A stretch of DNA of 64,000 nucleotides, from positions 15,538,264 to 15,602,263 of the forward strand of contig NC_044499.1 in the NCBI RefSeq assembly GCF_902362185.1, in the 5' to 3' direction. The DNA comes from Chanos chanos (Eukaryota; Chordata; Actinopteri; Gonorynchiformes; Chanidae). The position numbers were made by a program, and so were the translations under genes. A model generated the notes under the pieces. It made no database searches and had not been told where the DNA came from. It saw only the letters and a list, made by a program, of their open reading frames with translations. Shown piece by piece: positions 1 through 34,006 of this stretch; the stretch's first letter is position 1, and each line of letters starts with the position of its first letter.

Positions 1-114
1 ACATGTTTTCCATGATTTAATCACTACAGCCATCGTATCAGAGCACTGATTTAATCAAAAGATGGTACAAGAACAGTCTTCACATTGATTATTCCAAAGT
101 GTGAAGGTTATGTT

Positions 115-120
115 TTTATT
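115..120 (-). terminator. xirp1: Candidate poly(A) signal for the xirp1 LIM-form transcript
   Basis: AATAAA on the minus strand, 415 bp beyond the stop at 535. Positions 1-534 otherwise hold only AT-rich sequence that fits a 3' UTR. Confidence 0.5.
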
Positions 121-534
121 GTGAATGATTACTTGTCTTTTGGAACTACATTACTAAAGATGCTATAGTAGGAACAATAATCATTTCTACAAGATATTAA
201 GACTGCAAATGATTGTCTCATTTATCTGAAACACTTTGTACACTTTACTTGAAAAGAAAAAGAAACAAAACACAAGTCGTTCATTAAAAAGACAATTTTT
301 TAAACTATCTCTCCATTTCATTTTTTCTGAGCATTAACTCATTAACTCATAAGCTCATTTTGCTCATAAGCTCAAGGATGGGTTTATGCTTTAATATACA
401 TATTACAGGGAACTCCAAATAGTACCGCTAGTGAAATGCAAACAAAAAAAGGAACGTTTTGACAACAATCAGGGATTTCATTTCCTCTTTCAACTCACAC
501 ATCATTTCAGGATATTTTCAGTAGTGCAATTCTG

Positions 535-21212
<20,678 letters not shown>

Positions 21213-22114
21213 GGTGATAATGACAAAGTTGTTAACATCTGCCAGTTGAAAAGATGCAGGAAAACACACTAAAATCCCATTTTGAGTGTAATACCAATAT
21301 ATCCACTATTTTGAGTGGGCTGCAAGCCCACAGGTATTGCATGTTCTCAAAAATATGTCTTCTGAAGTATATGTAATATTCATATGCATTAACAAATGTG
21401 TATAACTAACATATTATCATTTATTTCAACTGTTTTGAGTATTATTTTTTTCAGTGCAGTAATATACAACAAATTGCTGGCATACAATAGATTTAACGAT
21501 ACAAAACAGATCTTCTTAAGACAGATCAGACCTCATGACATCTATAAAGCACCAGATCTGACCACAGCTGTAAAACGTCCTCCCTGATCAAATCCTACCT
21601 GACTGATACGCTGTTGCATTAATTAAGAATCACATTACAGTAATTGCTGTATGACACAATTCATGAAAACATTTGTATCTTTATAAAGAAATGACACTAG
21701 CATAAGAGCAGTCTTTCAGGCATGAGTTTAATTACTGAAAACATATGATCCAACAGCTTGCCTCTCATATGACTCTGTTAATGTTTACTGCTCATTCACT
21801 TAGCACATTACACTCTGCAACGACCTGTGAATTTCTTAAAATCCAAAAATGATCCAGGCATAACGCAAATTAAGTATAGCCTATATATGTTTGCATGAAA
21901 GTGTCTATTGACCAATTATCATTTTTCATTAGTATCTCTGTACAACAAAAACAACAGCAAGTATCAGTCACAAATAGCACAATCTGCCTCTGATGGAACA
22001 AAGTAAAAACAGTTTATTCATACTGTTCATATTTCTTACCAAAATAAAACAGCGGAAAACATTCAAAATCTGTTCAAAGAGACATGCCAACGATCAGTTT
22101 TAGAGTGCAGTTAC

Positions 22115-22210
22115 CTCAGTTAAGATGTACGCTTCTTACTGTCTCCCTGCTGTGCTTCACAGTTGGGAGCATCTCTCACAAGACACTGTGATGCCCACAG
22201 GTCAAAGTCC
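22115..22210 (-). other. xirp1: Candidate first (5' UTR) exon of the long xirp1 transcript
   Basis: A donor-like CTGAG/gtaactg at 22115/22114 and an A/T-rich stretch up to about 22,300 could form the distal first exon and promoter. Nothing coding is seen here. The 5' limit is a guess. Confidence 0.3.
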
Positions 22211-22299
22211 TCTTTTTTTTACCTCCGCCCAGACGCCACACTTCCGGAGAAAAGGGGAGTTTTAAAGAAGGCTTTTTTTTTTTACTCCCCCTATAAACT

Positions 22300-23693
22300 C
22301 AAGCTGAGTTTGTCAGCTAAATTCACACCAATACCAAGATGAGCTGCTTTAAGAGGTTACATTCTTTCGACATTTTCTTTCCAAATGAAAATCTAAATTG
22401 TTGTTCACCACCTACAATAGCTAATCCGTAGTTTTAAGTGTATAATCTCTCAATTCCTCTGCATTCTAGGACAATGGTAACCGTTGACAGACAACTTCAT
22501 CTGCAATGAGCATCAGGTGATAGGTTTGCATTGAAATAGCAAACATATATTTAAGAAAAATCAAATACTACCTAATTAAATACAAAATGACTCATGGCTC
22601 CACTAGCTGGTAAATGATTAAGAACCCCAAAAATGCTCTCTAGCAGTATTACATTAAAATTTATATATAGTGTAATGGGATGCATAGTATCCTCAAGTAG
22701 TCATGATCACTGCAGCATTCCAAATGTATCCTTTGCCTTTTTATTCTCCAACAACACATAATAGCCAAAGCAATCATTTGAATACATTCAGGCTGTTTAG
22801 GGTTATCAGTCTGGTCATTTACAAATTTTGCACAAGCGTCCTTCAGGGTCTTCTTGCTGTTACTGAAAACAAGGCTCTACCTTTTAAAACTGAATCCTAT
22901 TTTTAATCGGATTAAATTCCGTTTGTTGCATCGCTTTTGTCGAGATTTACTTCCTTAACATGAAACTCGAAGCATCTCCAAAATTTCAATTCCAATTTGG
23001 CTGATCACCTTTATTAACGACAAACGTTACCCGTATTAATTGAACATCAAACAGAGCTGACCTGGTCCTATCTATTTGTTTCCCGGCTCTTCACTAAATT
23101 TGTGGCCCCTCCCCACAAATCACACGCACAAAACAACAGGTTCTTTCTTTCATGTTCGGATTCATTTTTGGCCTCGGCTACAACGCTGATATTCAAAGTA
23201 TGGGCATATTTGTTTTTCCTCCGTATGAATCGCCTTTTATGTGCTTTACTATGTACTTTGCGTTGTCAGGTTACTCATTAATCAGAGTCACGTTACATTT
23301 TGATCGGGATTTTCACTAATCGGACACTTCTGGTTTTAGACAATGTCCGTTTAAATTTGGGTCGAACTGGCTACTAAAATACGGTATGTAAAACAGTGGG
23401 CCTGTTGTAAGCATTTCAGTCCAATGCACCCAATCTGGGGCCAAAATGACAACGTGTTTTCTACCTGCATACAGATCTGTTTACCACCAGATGGAGACAG
23501 TACCATATATTTTCATAAAATTTTGTCTGGCTGAGTGGTGACAGTAAAAAGAAACGCAAATTTGGGTTATAGCGGAATTAATGCACTTCAATCAAATAAA
23601 ACTTTCACTTTTAGCCTGTTTTTTTTTTTTTTTAAATAAAATGTTATTGGTTTTATAGTTCATGTAGTATGTATATCGCTTAATACTTTAGAT
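22300..23693. other. Intergenic, upstream of xirp1
   Basis: No gene seen. A slightly CpG-richer patch occurs near 22,920-23,450 but without a supported exon. Confidence 0.5.
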
Positions 23694-23896
23694 CAGTGGC
23701 TCTCAACTCCAGTCCTGGGGGGCCACTGTCCTACACATCTTTGTTTTAACTCTTCATTATCACAGTTAATTGAACTAATTAGGGGCTTGATGATTAATTG
23801 ATCAGTGGAATCAGGTGTATCAGTCCTGAGCTCAGGAGAGTTAAAACAAAGACGTGCAGGACAGTGGCCCTCCAGGACTGGAGTTGAGAACCACTG
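23694..23896. mobile_element. Palindromic hAT-type MITE with 8-bp target duplication
   Basis: The ends are near-perfect inverted copies (cagtggctctcaactccagt at the left, its complement with a few changes at the right), with long inverted arms. It is flanked on both sides by CTTTAGAT (23686-23693 and 23897-23904). An 8-bp duplication is the hallmark of hAT transposition. No transposase; 203 bp, nonautonomous. Confidence 0.88.
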
Positions 23897-23909
23897 CTTT
23901 AGATCCACC

Positions 23910-24113
23910 GGGGGGGAATTCCAGAAAGAGGGTTTAGTGAAAACTCAGAGTTAGATAACTCAGAGTAAGTAGTAAACCTCCTAATAGAAGAGGCCTATGG
24001 ATTCATTCTCCTAGCAAAACAAAGCCATAGGGCTCTCCTATTAGGCAGTTTACTATTTACTTTGAGTTAGCTAACTCTGAATATTCACTAAACCTACTTT
24101 CTGGAATACCCCC
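23910..24113. mobile_element. Second palindromic MITE abutting the first
   Basis: The left end reads ggggggaattccagaaag and the right end is its near complement (ctttctggaataccccc). The arms hold matching TTTAGTGAA, CAGAGTTAG and TAACTC blocks, so nearly the whole 200 bp folds on itself. No coding capacity. The superfamily is uncertain; PIF/Harbinger-like is possible. Arms differ more than in the hAT MITE, so it is probably older. Confidence 0.72.
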
Positions 24114-26626
24114 TGTATAAAAAAGGAGCATACACATTTTAGCTTGGTATTATGCAGTTTAAGTGCATAACCACTACATCTGTCTCTAAGGAGAGAAAGC
24201 AATGAGGTTCACTCAGTCTACTTCATTTGATTGAGCAAAATGAGTTAAAGCTGGGAGGATGATTAGATTATCCATTGCAACAGCTGCCAAACAGGGGTCA
24301 CTTGTTTCAGCAAATTCTTTTTCCCACACCAAATACTTATCAGTATGTAGAGCAGGACTGCCTCAAAGGTTAATTTCTCAAATGCTATATAAAAATGAAA
24401 ATAATTTAAGCATAGATGATGCAGTGTTGAAATAAACTTAAATGATCATGCACAGGTAATTGCAACTGATCTGATGTCTGTCAAAATGACATTAACCATA
24501 TATGTGTCTTAGAGTATCTGAAGTAAGTGTTTTTCCACTGCCAAATCAAGTGATGCAATCATAAAAAACTGGCTTTATATCCCTTCAAAAGAGTTTCAGG
24601 CACTTGTAGAATCTATGCCAATGCAAACTGTGGTTTCTGGTGGCCCATTATTCTATTAAGCCATTATATTGGTATTTCCTCTTAACTACACATTTCAAAG
24701 ACTTCCCAGTTTTGATCTTTATCAGTTTAAATTACACACTTTTCTGTGCTGAGTGAAAACCGCAGGACAGATGAGATCAATAACTAGCCGAGATCTAGGA
24801 TGAGATCATGTTACAGAATTTGAGGTAGTAATAAAACATCCACTGAGCTTTTACTTATCTTTGTTATGGCAGTGACTTCAAACAGAACACAGTATTTGGA
24901 TACCAGAGAAAGTGTTGGGAGATATAGAAAAGGCCAAACACTGCAAAACAGTAAGCCTTTTTAAAAAAAAAAAACCAAAAACTGTAAGCTCTTTGTTTGA
25001 CAAATCTGCAGAAATGCTGAAATACTTGACAGCATTGCTACTAAAAAAACTGTCTACCCAGGAATTGTTTAAGTTCATTTGAACTAGGGAAAAAAAAACA
25101 GTTAGCCTTTTAGTTTAATTTCCATCCAAAACCTATCAAGTGGATTAACAGGTTTAAATTTAGCAGCTGATTTTTAACAATTATATCGCCATGAGGCTTA
25201 ACAAAGTCATTTAATATGTTGCATTTTTGACATTTATTTAACATTTAACATCTAAGCAGTGTTGTTCCATTTTGAAAATATCAGTTTAAAAAAAAACAAA
25301 ACAAAACATATGAAAGGGTAAAAGGTTTTATATTTGTTGCTTGAATTTAACTGTGTGGTTCACCAAATTTCTTTGCGTTCAGGAGTTTAGGAAAACGAGA
25401 ATTATTGTTAGTTAGTGAACCCTCCATTCAGAATAGGTCACTTTTTAAATTAATAGGAAAGAGGTTAGCCCTGCTATGGATATGGTTTAATATCTTTGTG
25501 ATTCAATCTCTCTTGACTACAGCTGTGACTGATTTCAGTTGCAATATTGATTCATAAGTTCTCCCTCTCCACTGTGACATAAAAGCGGAGCCAGTCCTGA
25601 GGTAAATTGTTTGTCTGTCTGTCATGTTTTAGGTTGGCATGAATGAAACTGTATCCCTCAGAATGAGTGAATTGGTGCCTTCTCCTTTCCATCTCTATTC
25701 TGTTCAGTTTTATCTGACTCGTCATTGCAATAAATCATGAATGCAAATTCATAAACACATTCACAGCACAGGTGTCTCGCGTGGCAGCAAACTGTGTTTC
25801 TATGGTAAGGCAGAAATCAGTGGTTTAGCTCAGACATGCAGATGAATAAATGTGTTTAGAGGGCCAGCGCATAAACAGATGTTCAGTTCTTCTACAGAAC
25901 ACTTGTACCACTGATGCAAATTCAGTAAGATACAGGACAACCTTAAGAAAAATGTAATGTTGAAAATTCTTCTTTGTATTTTGTTAGTCTTAGTTATGTC
26001 ATGCACTCTCTTGTACAACATCAAACAAAACTATGACAATATTTTAGTTTTTTCCATTGCCAGCAGTAATTATTTTGATAAAGACTCAAAATCTATTACA
26101 GGGTCCCTGTCCTCTAATACTATAAATAAATGTAATATTCTGAAATGAGATCTCCAAAGAATGCAAGGCACAGCTGTTGGATCATTTCTATGTAGTCCCA
26201 TTAGGAAAACAGTGAAAGCAAGTGATAATGTCTGTGTTTTGGGTTTAAGACTACTGTGAAAATCTCATGAAGTTTGTGGTGCCTGTGAGCTTTCATCTTT
26301 CTATAAAATTAATTAGCCTGTGATCAATATTAGTGTATTGATCAAATAATGAGCCTCATCAGAGTTCTATGTCACACAATGCTCTCAGCTCACATTTAAC
26401 ACAACTGTATTCCCCATATAAGGGTTGACTTAAGTTTTGTGCTTTTATTATCCTGTACTTTGCACACTACCCACAAACTAAGTAACAAAACACCTAGGTC
26501 ACTATATCACCGTAGCAACGCATGTAAAAGCACACAAAATAATGTAAAAGGACCTGGGTACACAGCTCCTACTTGCATAACTCATATTAGCCTGAGGGAC
26601 AAAAGTACTATTTTTTCAGTTAATAT

Positions 26627-26628
<2 letters not shown>

Positions 26629-26696
<68 letters not shown>
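26629..26696. repeat. (GA)n microsatellite
   Basis: About 33 uninterrupted GA units. Confidence 0.95.
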
Positions 26697-26699
<3 letters not shown>

Positions 26700-27202
26700 T
26701 GCATCTGTTACGCTTTCAGTCAAAGAGTAGATAGAGGAGTTGGGTAAGATGAGGCCCAGTAAATTCCATAAGCACAGCACTTCAAGAAGTTTGCAGCTGT
26801 GGGGCTGCCTTCAAAATGCAAAGCCACTAAATCTTATTACTTGATATACACTTTATGTATACGTTAACAACAAACAAAAACATTTTATGGCATATTAAGA
26901 CTCTCTTTAATTACCTGTCTCCTGTGCAAACCCTAAATAACAGTTTGTTTATTTGTTTTTTAAAGGAAACACCATTAAATCATGCTTCTTCGTCTCCTAA
27001 GCAACTAAGATGCCCTTAATGGTTGTCACTTCCCTAAAGTGAATTTGGTGTAGAGCTTGAAAATGGGGCAAAGTTTTTCATGCTCACAGCTTTGTAAACT
27101 TCATCAGTAGCCCCCAGAAAGTAGGCCAGAGCACTGCAATTGCACAGCTTGTCAGAAAGTGGGCCACAAGTGCTAGTGGCAGCAACCTGAGAGCAGTCAT
27201 GC

Positions 27203-27206
<4 letters not shown>

Positions 27207-27244
<38 letters not shown>
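27207..27244. repeat. (GT)n microsatellite
   Basis: About 18 uninterrupted GT units. Confidence 0.95.
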
Positions 27245-27248
<4 letters not shown>

Positions 27249-30200
27249 GTAGGTTAACTACATGTTACACAACATCTCCATCATTGTAGATTTAAGTGTA
27301 AGACAGTCATTACTGTCAAAGAGGCATGCAAATGAAAAATTGGTAAAACAATTATCCCCCAGTTGCCGTAAAGGACCATTCAACAAAAGCAATGTTTAGC
27401 TTGTCTAGGACTGAGGGGACCGCAAAGCTAGAATACTGAAAAAAGAGCAATAAATCATGTAAGAAGCCTTTATTATCAAAAAAGTGTAACTGTTAACAAT
27501 GACATAAAGATATTCATGAGAACAAAAAAAGATAAAGCATGTTTACTTTTGCTTTCTCTCTCCTGTAACCCATTCTGTTTTATTCTTGGACATAACTGAA
27601 AATAAAATTGCAATGTTCTGTTCCTGTGGCTGTCTCTGAGAAACAAAAAAGCTGCTCTTAAACCCTACAATATGCTCCTGGCATTGTTTGGTGGAAAAGA
27701 AAATATGTGGCAATAGAAGCCACTTAAACCCAGTGTTCCATGATCTACCACTGTAAACATCTAGAAATTCAAACAGTAACAGAACCTCTATCATAATACA
27801 GTTACAAGGCCCAAGGGGAGCAATGCATAATATGGTTAAAAAAAAAAAAGAATATATGTAAGGACAGGATCACATTATTTCACGTCAAATTAATGAAAGT
27901 TTTTGATTGTGGTACAGTCATGGGTTCAGTGGATCATTCCTTTGTAAGCTGTTCACCCTGATGGTCTTTTTGTGCTGTGACTTTGTAATATATAGGCTAA
28001 CAGTCCATTAAATGTTCTGATCTTCCTCGTATCAACACATGCCCTACGTGTTCATAATAGTACTGTATCTCAGACTGTGGTGAGTAGCATGGATTGCAAA
28101 AAACATACCTTGTATTCTTTTAGAATTTGGGTCAGTGGAACAAGAAGGTGAATTTGCTCTGTTCTCTGTAATGTGGGTCACATCTTTTATCCACACTCAT
28201 TCTCCAAGTGAGGATGTTGTAAACATTACCCTTCCATTCACCACGGACACGCAATGTGTGTATTTTCTGACAGGCTTTACAGATCCCAGACAAATATGAA
28301 ATAACATTTTGCTTTTTAAAGCCAACTGATCAAATAATTACTTAGACTATAATCAATAAAAAGAAAGCTGAGACTGCAGATTCATTTGAGGGAGAATATC
28401 TATGCGAACACTTTCCACTTTCCTTGTCTGATGTAAATGCTATTCGGAGTCTGGTGTATGTTATTCATTATGCAGGTACACTCTCAGCTGTTTGGAACAG
28501 TGGCTCTCAAACCTTTCAGGCTTTGAACCCTGAAATAACACTTGCATTTATCTGTGAACCCCTGTTCTCCTCTATGGTGCTCTCCACAGTCTGACAAGCA
28601 TGAACACTTGCACACATAGATACATACCTCAGATGACAATAACAGAGAAACAACTTAATTGTTTAATTGTAAATTATATTTGCTGGCTATCGTACAAATT
28701 TAGTTTGTGTGAAGAAACATAGAGAAGGGAGAACAAAAGAAGGCACAGTCACATTTCTAACTGCCCCACACTAAAATGGAGATGCCACTGATGGATGTTT
28801 CATGGTGTCATTACCATGGAGAGGTTCTTTGGTATCCAAGGAGAGTGTTTCCTCTGTGCTGTGATTGGTTGGGTGGCTGAATCAGCAGACTGAACCTTTT
28901 TTTTTTTTTTTTCTCCTGCTGCCTTTCGTTTGACCCCTGAATTTGTCTGCTTAAAAGCTACATTTCTCTCTCAACTGGAGCCAAAGCAGAGTGGACATGT
29001 TTTGTACAGAGCCTATCTGCTTAAAAGCTCTGATATCTAGGATTTTCTGTTTTGGTTTTTAAAAACATAGTTTTTTAATTAACTACATTGCAAAGTGGTG
29101 ACTTTCCACAATTTTTTATGTTTTATTTGCACATTTTGCCTTTTCAGCAGTATTTTTCTTTTTACAACCCCTTTGTCACTGTTCTAAATCTGTCAATAAA
29201 TGTGTGAACCACGCATCAAAAGAACAACCCTGATATGGCTTGTCAGCTGAGAGAACACCCAGAAAACATTCTAAAAGATCTTTATGGAAGTGACAACCAG
29301 TCTGGAATTGGATCTTGACTGGGTTTCAGTGACCACTGTGTCTACTATGACAGTCTATATGATCAATCCTTTCTTTTTTCTCTCCCCATATATTAGACTC
29401 AGGTGGCAATGCCATTACTCCAGATGTATGTGACAGTTCATTTAGCTCCTGCTCAGCACACGTCCTTATTCAAGAGCATAAAGTGCTTCTATTCCATCAT
29501 GAAACCTTTACAGCCTCTGGGCTGCGTATTACACCCCTCACTAATTACACAAACTGAATTGCTTTATGCAGGACTCGATTCATTGTCTAACCTGGTTGTC
29601 TGGTGATGGTAAAAGAGGCAGCTCTTGTTCAACAACATGGGTTCCACTTCAGCATTGTATGCACAACACCCAGTAGTCATCAGCAAATAAACCAGTTGGC
29701 CTGGTAAATTTGATGCGCTAAATTAGCAAACATGCCACTAAGGTTTTCTTAAAAAACATTGCTATTACAGCCCAGTAAAAGCATTTTGACAAGATTAAGC
29801 AACTGTTGTCTGTAGATTAAAACTACTGTCTTTATTACACAAGTGACTCCACCATACTGAAGCCCAAAAAATATCAATTTCACAACATCATACAGTATTG
29901 GTTCAAACAGTGATAACACTCCTGTGAGTTAGATGGTGATACTCTCACAAATATAAACATCTACGTTGCCTGTGGCATCACTGTACAAATCAAGGTGAAA
30001 ATATGTGAAATAAATAAATTAATCAGTTGCTTGTCTCACATTAACAAACTGACCACAGAGGTTTAGGTTCCTCTTCTTGGGGTTACCAACATTGTCTCTG
30101 TGTGCTGAAGGATGGTTTACAAAAGCTAGGGTGTAAACACAACTCGCTACTATTGGCGACCTATTGCTGCATAGCGTAAACAAAGCTTGCTACAATTAAT

Positions 30201-30951
30201 GGCCTATTAAATCCAATGGATTAGACTTAGTTATATGACTTTACGTATACTCATACACAAAGCATTTAATTGATCAGTATGTATCAGTCAGGATTGATTT
30301 CTTTTTTTAGGCAATGTTTTAGCCAAGGGGACTAACACTGGTTACCAACTGTATTGATAAAATCCTGATTTGGTGATAAGTCTATCTTGAACCAGACTGT
30401 GATCCAGTATGTAAATAATACACTGTCTACATGAGATTTTAAGGTTTATTCACACAGACTTGGGTCATGTTGGCTGGCTGTGACTGCTTAGCACATTTGT
30501 TAGAATAATGTGACTTTACAGAGGTCCCACAACAAAATTATTATTGGGGACAACTTCAGCAAATCGTTAATGCTCTTTGAGACAGCTTCCACACGTAATT
30601 TATACCCATGCTGTTGGCCATATCTAATTTACAAAGAGACGGATGACCACTGGGCTTTAAGCCCTGTCTCTGTGAATAGTAAAAGCCCAGCTGGCAGAAG
30701 GATGTACACCCTTCTGTGTCAGGGAGCCTCAAGACTCTAGAGACTCTGTCGTAAGGCTTTCCTCCCCATTGCAAGAGCAGCCAGAAACTAGCTGAAAAAA
30801 CAAAACAATTTAGGGTAAAGGGAAGAATAAGTTTCAGACAACATTTGTATTTTATTTGGTGGGATGACAAGTTAAATAGACATAATAAACAATCCTAAAC
30901 AATCATCTTCTCTTTTCTTTTTTTTTTCTTTTTACCTCTAAACTATCAATG

Positions 30952-30986
<35 letters not shown>

Positions 30987-31029
30987 TTCTCTGCGTTTGA
31001 GTGTGAGTTTTTCCTACTCATATTACTGT

Positions 31030-31265
31030 TGACGTCACACACTGGGGAGGGTTTTCCGCTGACGATAATACCGTGCTGTTGCACAAGCGAGTTCTTACTA
31101 GACCGAGTAACAGCTGACAGTACATATTGTGCCGTATGTAGATCAATACGGTCAATCAGGCGAATCGTGTTCGTGCTGATAAGCGATTATAGGAATATAT
31201 ATGTATATACATACACATATTTTCACATTTTCATTCATGGTTTACGGATTTAACACAGTTTCAAG
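31030..31265 (+). promoter_or_regulatory. csrnp1: csrnp1 promoter/first noncoding exon with CRE
   Basis: TGACGTCA at 31030-31037 is a perfect cAMP response element. A strong donor TTTCAAG/gtgagt at 31265/31266 ends a probable 5' UTR exon, because the next acceptor in this gene (34000) comes six bases before the ATG. A (CT)n run sits just upstream (30,956-30,984). Where transcription starts cannot be fixed from sequence. Confidence 0.5.
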
Positions 31266-34000
31266 GTGAGTTAACTTGTATTTTGTCTTGTATCATGGTT
31301 TAACGAATAATGTAAAAAGTATATTATTGCTAGTAGACTTTTGACTCAAACTTGTCATTTTTGGTAAATTTGTCAAAATCAGTTTTATAAGAGGAGGGAG
31401 CAGTGTTACAGTGATTTAAATACTACATAGTTTGTCATTGACTACCTTATGAAAGTTAGACAACGTGTATTAACAAGATACGAGATTTCATTCCATATGT
31501 ACATGTCCTCACTGTACACTAAGCTGCGGAAGTTTACCAGTTGGAGCTGTCATACGTAGCGAACTGACATCGTTTTAAATTGGACGGACGTTGTTGTCCT
31601 TAGTTGCTCTCAGATTTGTATGAATCTATCAAGACCTAGATCTAGGTTAAAGCTTCGCAGTGTCATTGATGAAATAAACTTTTTGCTCATCTAAAGGTTA
31701 AAAAACCTTTATTACATGTTTTTTCCCTGTTTATGTTAGATTATTGAGGTTCGTTTGGTTACATGTAAACTGTGTGTGTTCCCTCACCCACATGTACCCC
31801 ATGAAAACAAATCCTCATCAATTCTTTCTGAGAATGGTTGTGCTGAGAGAGCAGAAAGGTGAATATTTTAAAAATAAAGAATGTTGAGCATTGAAAAGGA
31901 AATCTGACTCTTCACTTTATGATGTTCACCCAATTTATTTAACTTGGTTAAACTCATATATTTCACTATGTGTTTGGCCCAAGAGTCTCTGAGAGTTCTG
32001 TGTGTACCAGGTGGGCTGCTATGTTTTCAGTGAATTATAATGCGGAAAAAAAGGAGTTGAATGGAGGGTAGCCACGACTCTTATTTTCTGGCTGTGGGAT
32101 ATCTCTTCTAGGCCAGGGATGATGACCTCATTTTCCCTTCCAGACAACTGTACACCCCTGTCTCCCTATCTCCTCCTCCAAAACCTCCAAACAGGGGCTT
32201 TATCCTGTAGACCAACCCTTTAGCCTGCTGACCCTTACTTTTTCAAAGATCAAAAACATGTTTTGTGTTTGTTCAGGGATTGCTGGGATCTCCAGCTGTA
32301 AAGTCTTTGTTAGACTCTGAGAACTTGCTTCTGTATGTTGTTCAGATAGAATGGAAAGTTTTCAGCTGTGGGTCACTGTATTGTGTACATGGTTTAAATG
32401 ACCCCCCCCCCACACACACATCTCCGCACCACATGAACGCACATGCACGTCTACTCAGACACTTAAAAACTGAGTTTGAATTGAACGTCTTGTTGGGAGT
32501 TGAGCCATAATAAAGAGTACTGTTCATTTTTATTAATTTATTTCTTTTTGCTGTCATATGGATTTTACTTTTTCAAAGGGAAAAAAACATGCCATCTTTT
32601 TTATCTTAATCATCTTTAAACTCGTCTAATGAGATATGCTTAGCCCTCTAAATGTCTACCTCTTCACCTTTTTGATGTGGGTTATGGGCTAAATCTAATA
32701 GTAGAGCAAATGTCAAAAAAAAAAAAGTCAAAAAATCATATTGCACATGCACATCCTTCACATACAAGGTGTACATAAACAACACATAGTTCTCCAAATA
32801 CTGGTGTGTAATCAAGTCCATGAGAAAACTCATTCAATACTAAGAGATTCAACAAACTCAATCCTCTCTTGTGCTCATTTTATTTGATAAATCTACAGTG
32901 CTTGCAGTGAATGTCTGTGGCATCTGGGAGTAGGGTGCAGGTGTTTACATAACACCATTCAGAGAGCCAGTCTGGCGTGACACAGGGCCAAGGTACCTGT
33001 GAAGTACTCACTAAGGTTGCCCAGGATGCAGGCAGTGTCTGCAGGGCACACACTGTTCCTGGCACCTCAGTCGGTGATGGGGGAGGAGCTTGAGTGAGTG
33101 AGTCTAGAGCAGGGGTCAGGTATTCTATGATGCATTTTTCTCTATTCTGCGATGAACCTACAGTCCTTTTCATTTTGCATGAACACAGGGTATGGCAAGT
33201 TGTAGTGTGCGTTTTCATACACCTCCAACACACACACACATGCGCGCACACACACACACACACATACAGAGAGGGAGCAAGAGAGACAGCGAGAGAGAAC
33301 ACATAACATGTTCCTACTTTATTAAAAGGACTTACTGCTCCTTTCATTGGTTCCTCTGGGTTGCACTGTTTGCTGTTCAATAGCATATAGCATATATCCA
33401 AATCCAAATATTCAAAGTATCCTTATTCTTTTTCAAGAGCTTTGACGTACATTTTAGGCGTAAACTCTAGCCTTAAGGTGTTCCTTTTTGCTAAGCTGAA
33501 TGCCTTGACATTTCCTTGAAGAACCCAAAGAATCTCAGGAATGTTAATTACTCAGAGGGGTGAGAGAAAGAACCATTGATTCCTTTTTGTTTTGCCGTGG
33601 CCTGTATCTTCTTGCTTCATTGCAAAAGTATTGTTTCATTTGAGGGAAAATATCTCTCAGTAAATAAAATTTTTTGCATTGATTATCAAATTCACTTGGC
33701 TGCTGCCACTGCAGAGAATCCTGAAAAGCTGTCAAACCAGGTGAACAGGATCTCTCTAAGAACAAGCTTGGTGCTCCATGCTAGAGGGTGAGAAAGAAAA
33801 AAAAAAAAAAAAAGGTGTCCAGTTGCTGAAGGATTTGAGTACTGCTAGGCTACTGGGATTTCACCAGCCACAGTGTTCATCTTAGAAACAGTTTATATGA
33901 AATCTGTATACAACATAACCTGAATCATTGCAAAATGCAGTGTATTTTATTGTAACTGATCTAATAATAGTTATATATGTTTGTGCTTTGAATTTTGCAG
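31266..34000 (+). other. csrnp1 intron 1
   Basis: 2.7 kb intron before the first coding exon. It has CA-rich stretches near 32,401-32,420 and 33,228-33,265 and a poly(A) run near 33,796. No other gene recognised. Confidence 0.55.
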
Positions 34001-34006
34001 AGCGTT

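Larger units (their letters stand above)
24114..30900. other. Intergenic DNA between xirp1 and csrnp1
   Basis: About 6.8 kb of AT-rich DNA with no supported gene on either strand. It contains a (GA)n run at about 26,629-26,696 and a (GT)n run at about 27,207-27,244. The open frames here are short, lack splice context and use low-complexity residues. Confidence 0.6.

Noticed and set aside
26439-26747. Open frame ending in a long RERERE run
   Set aside because: Translation of a (GA)n microsatellite.
28495-28570. cagtggctctcaaac start resembling the hAT MITE end
   Set aside because: No matching right end or target duplication found nearby; at most a fragment.
33232-33265. CA array as a possible CRISPR-like or satellite array
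   Set aside because: Plain interrupted dinucleotide repeat; no spacer structure, and the genome is vertebrate.
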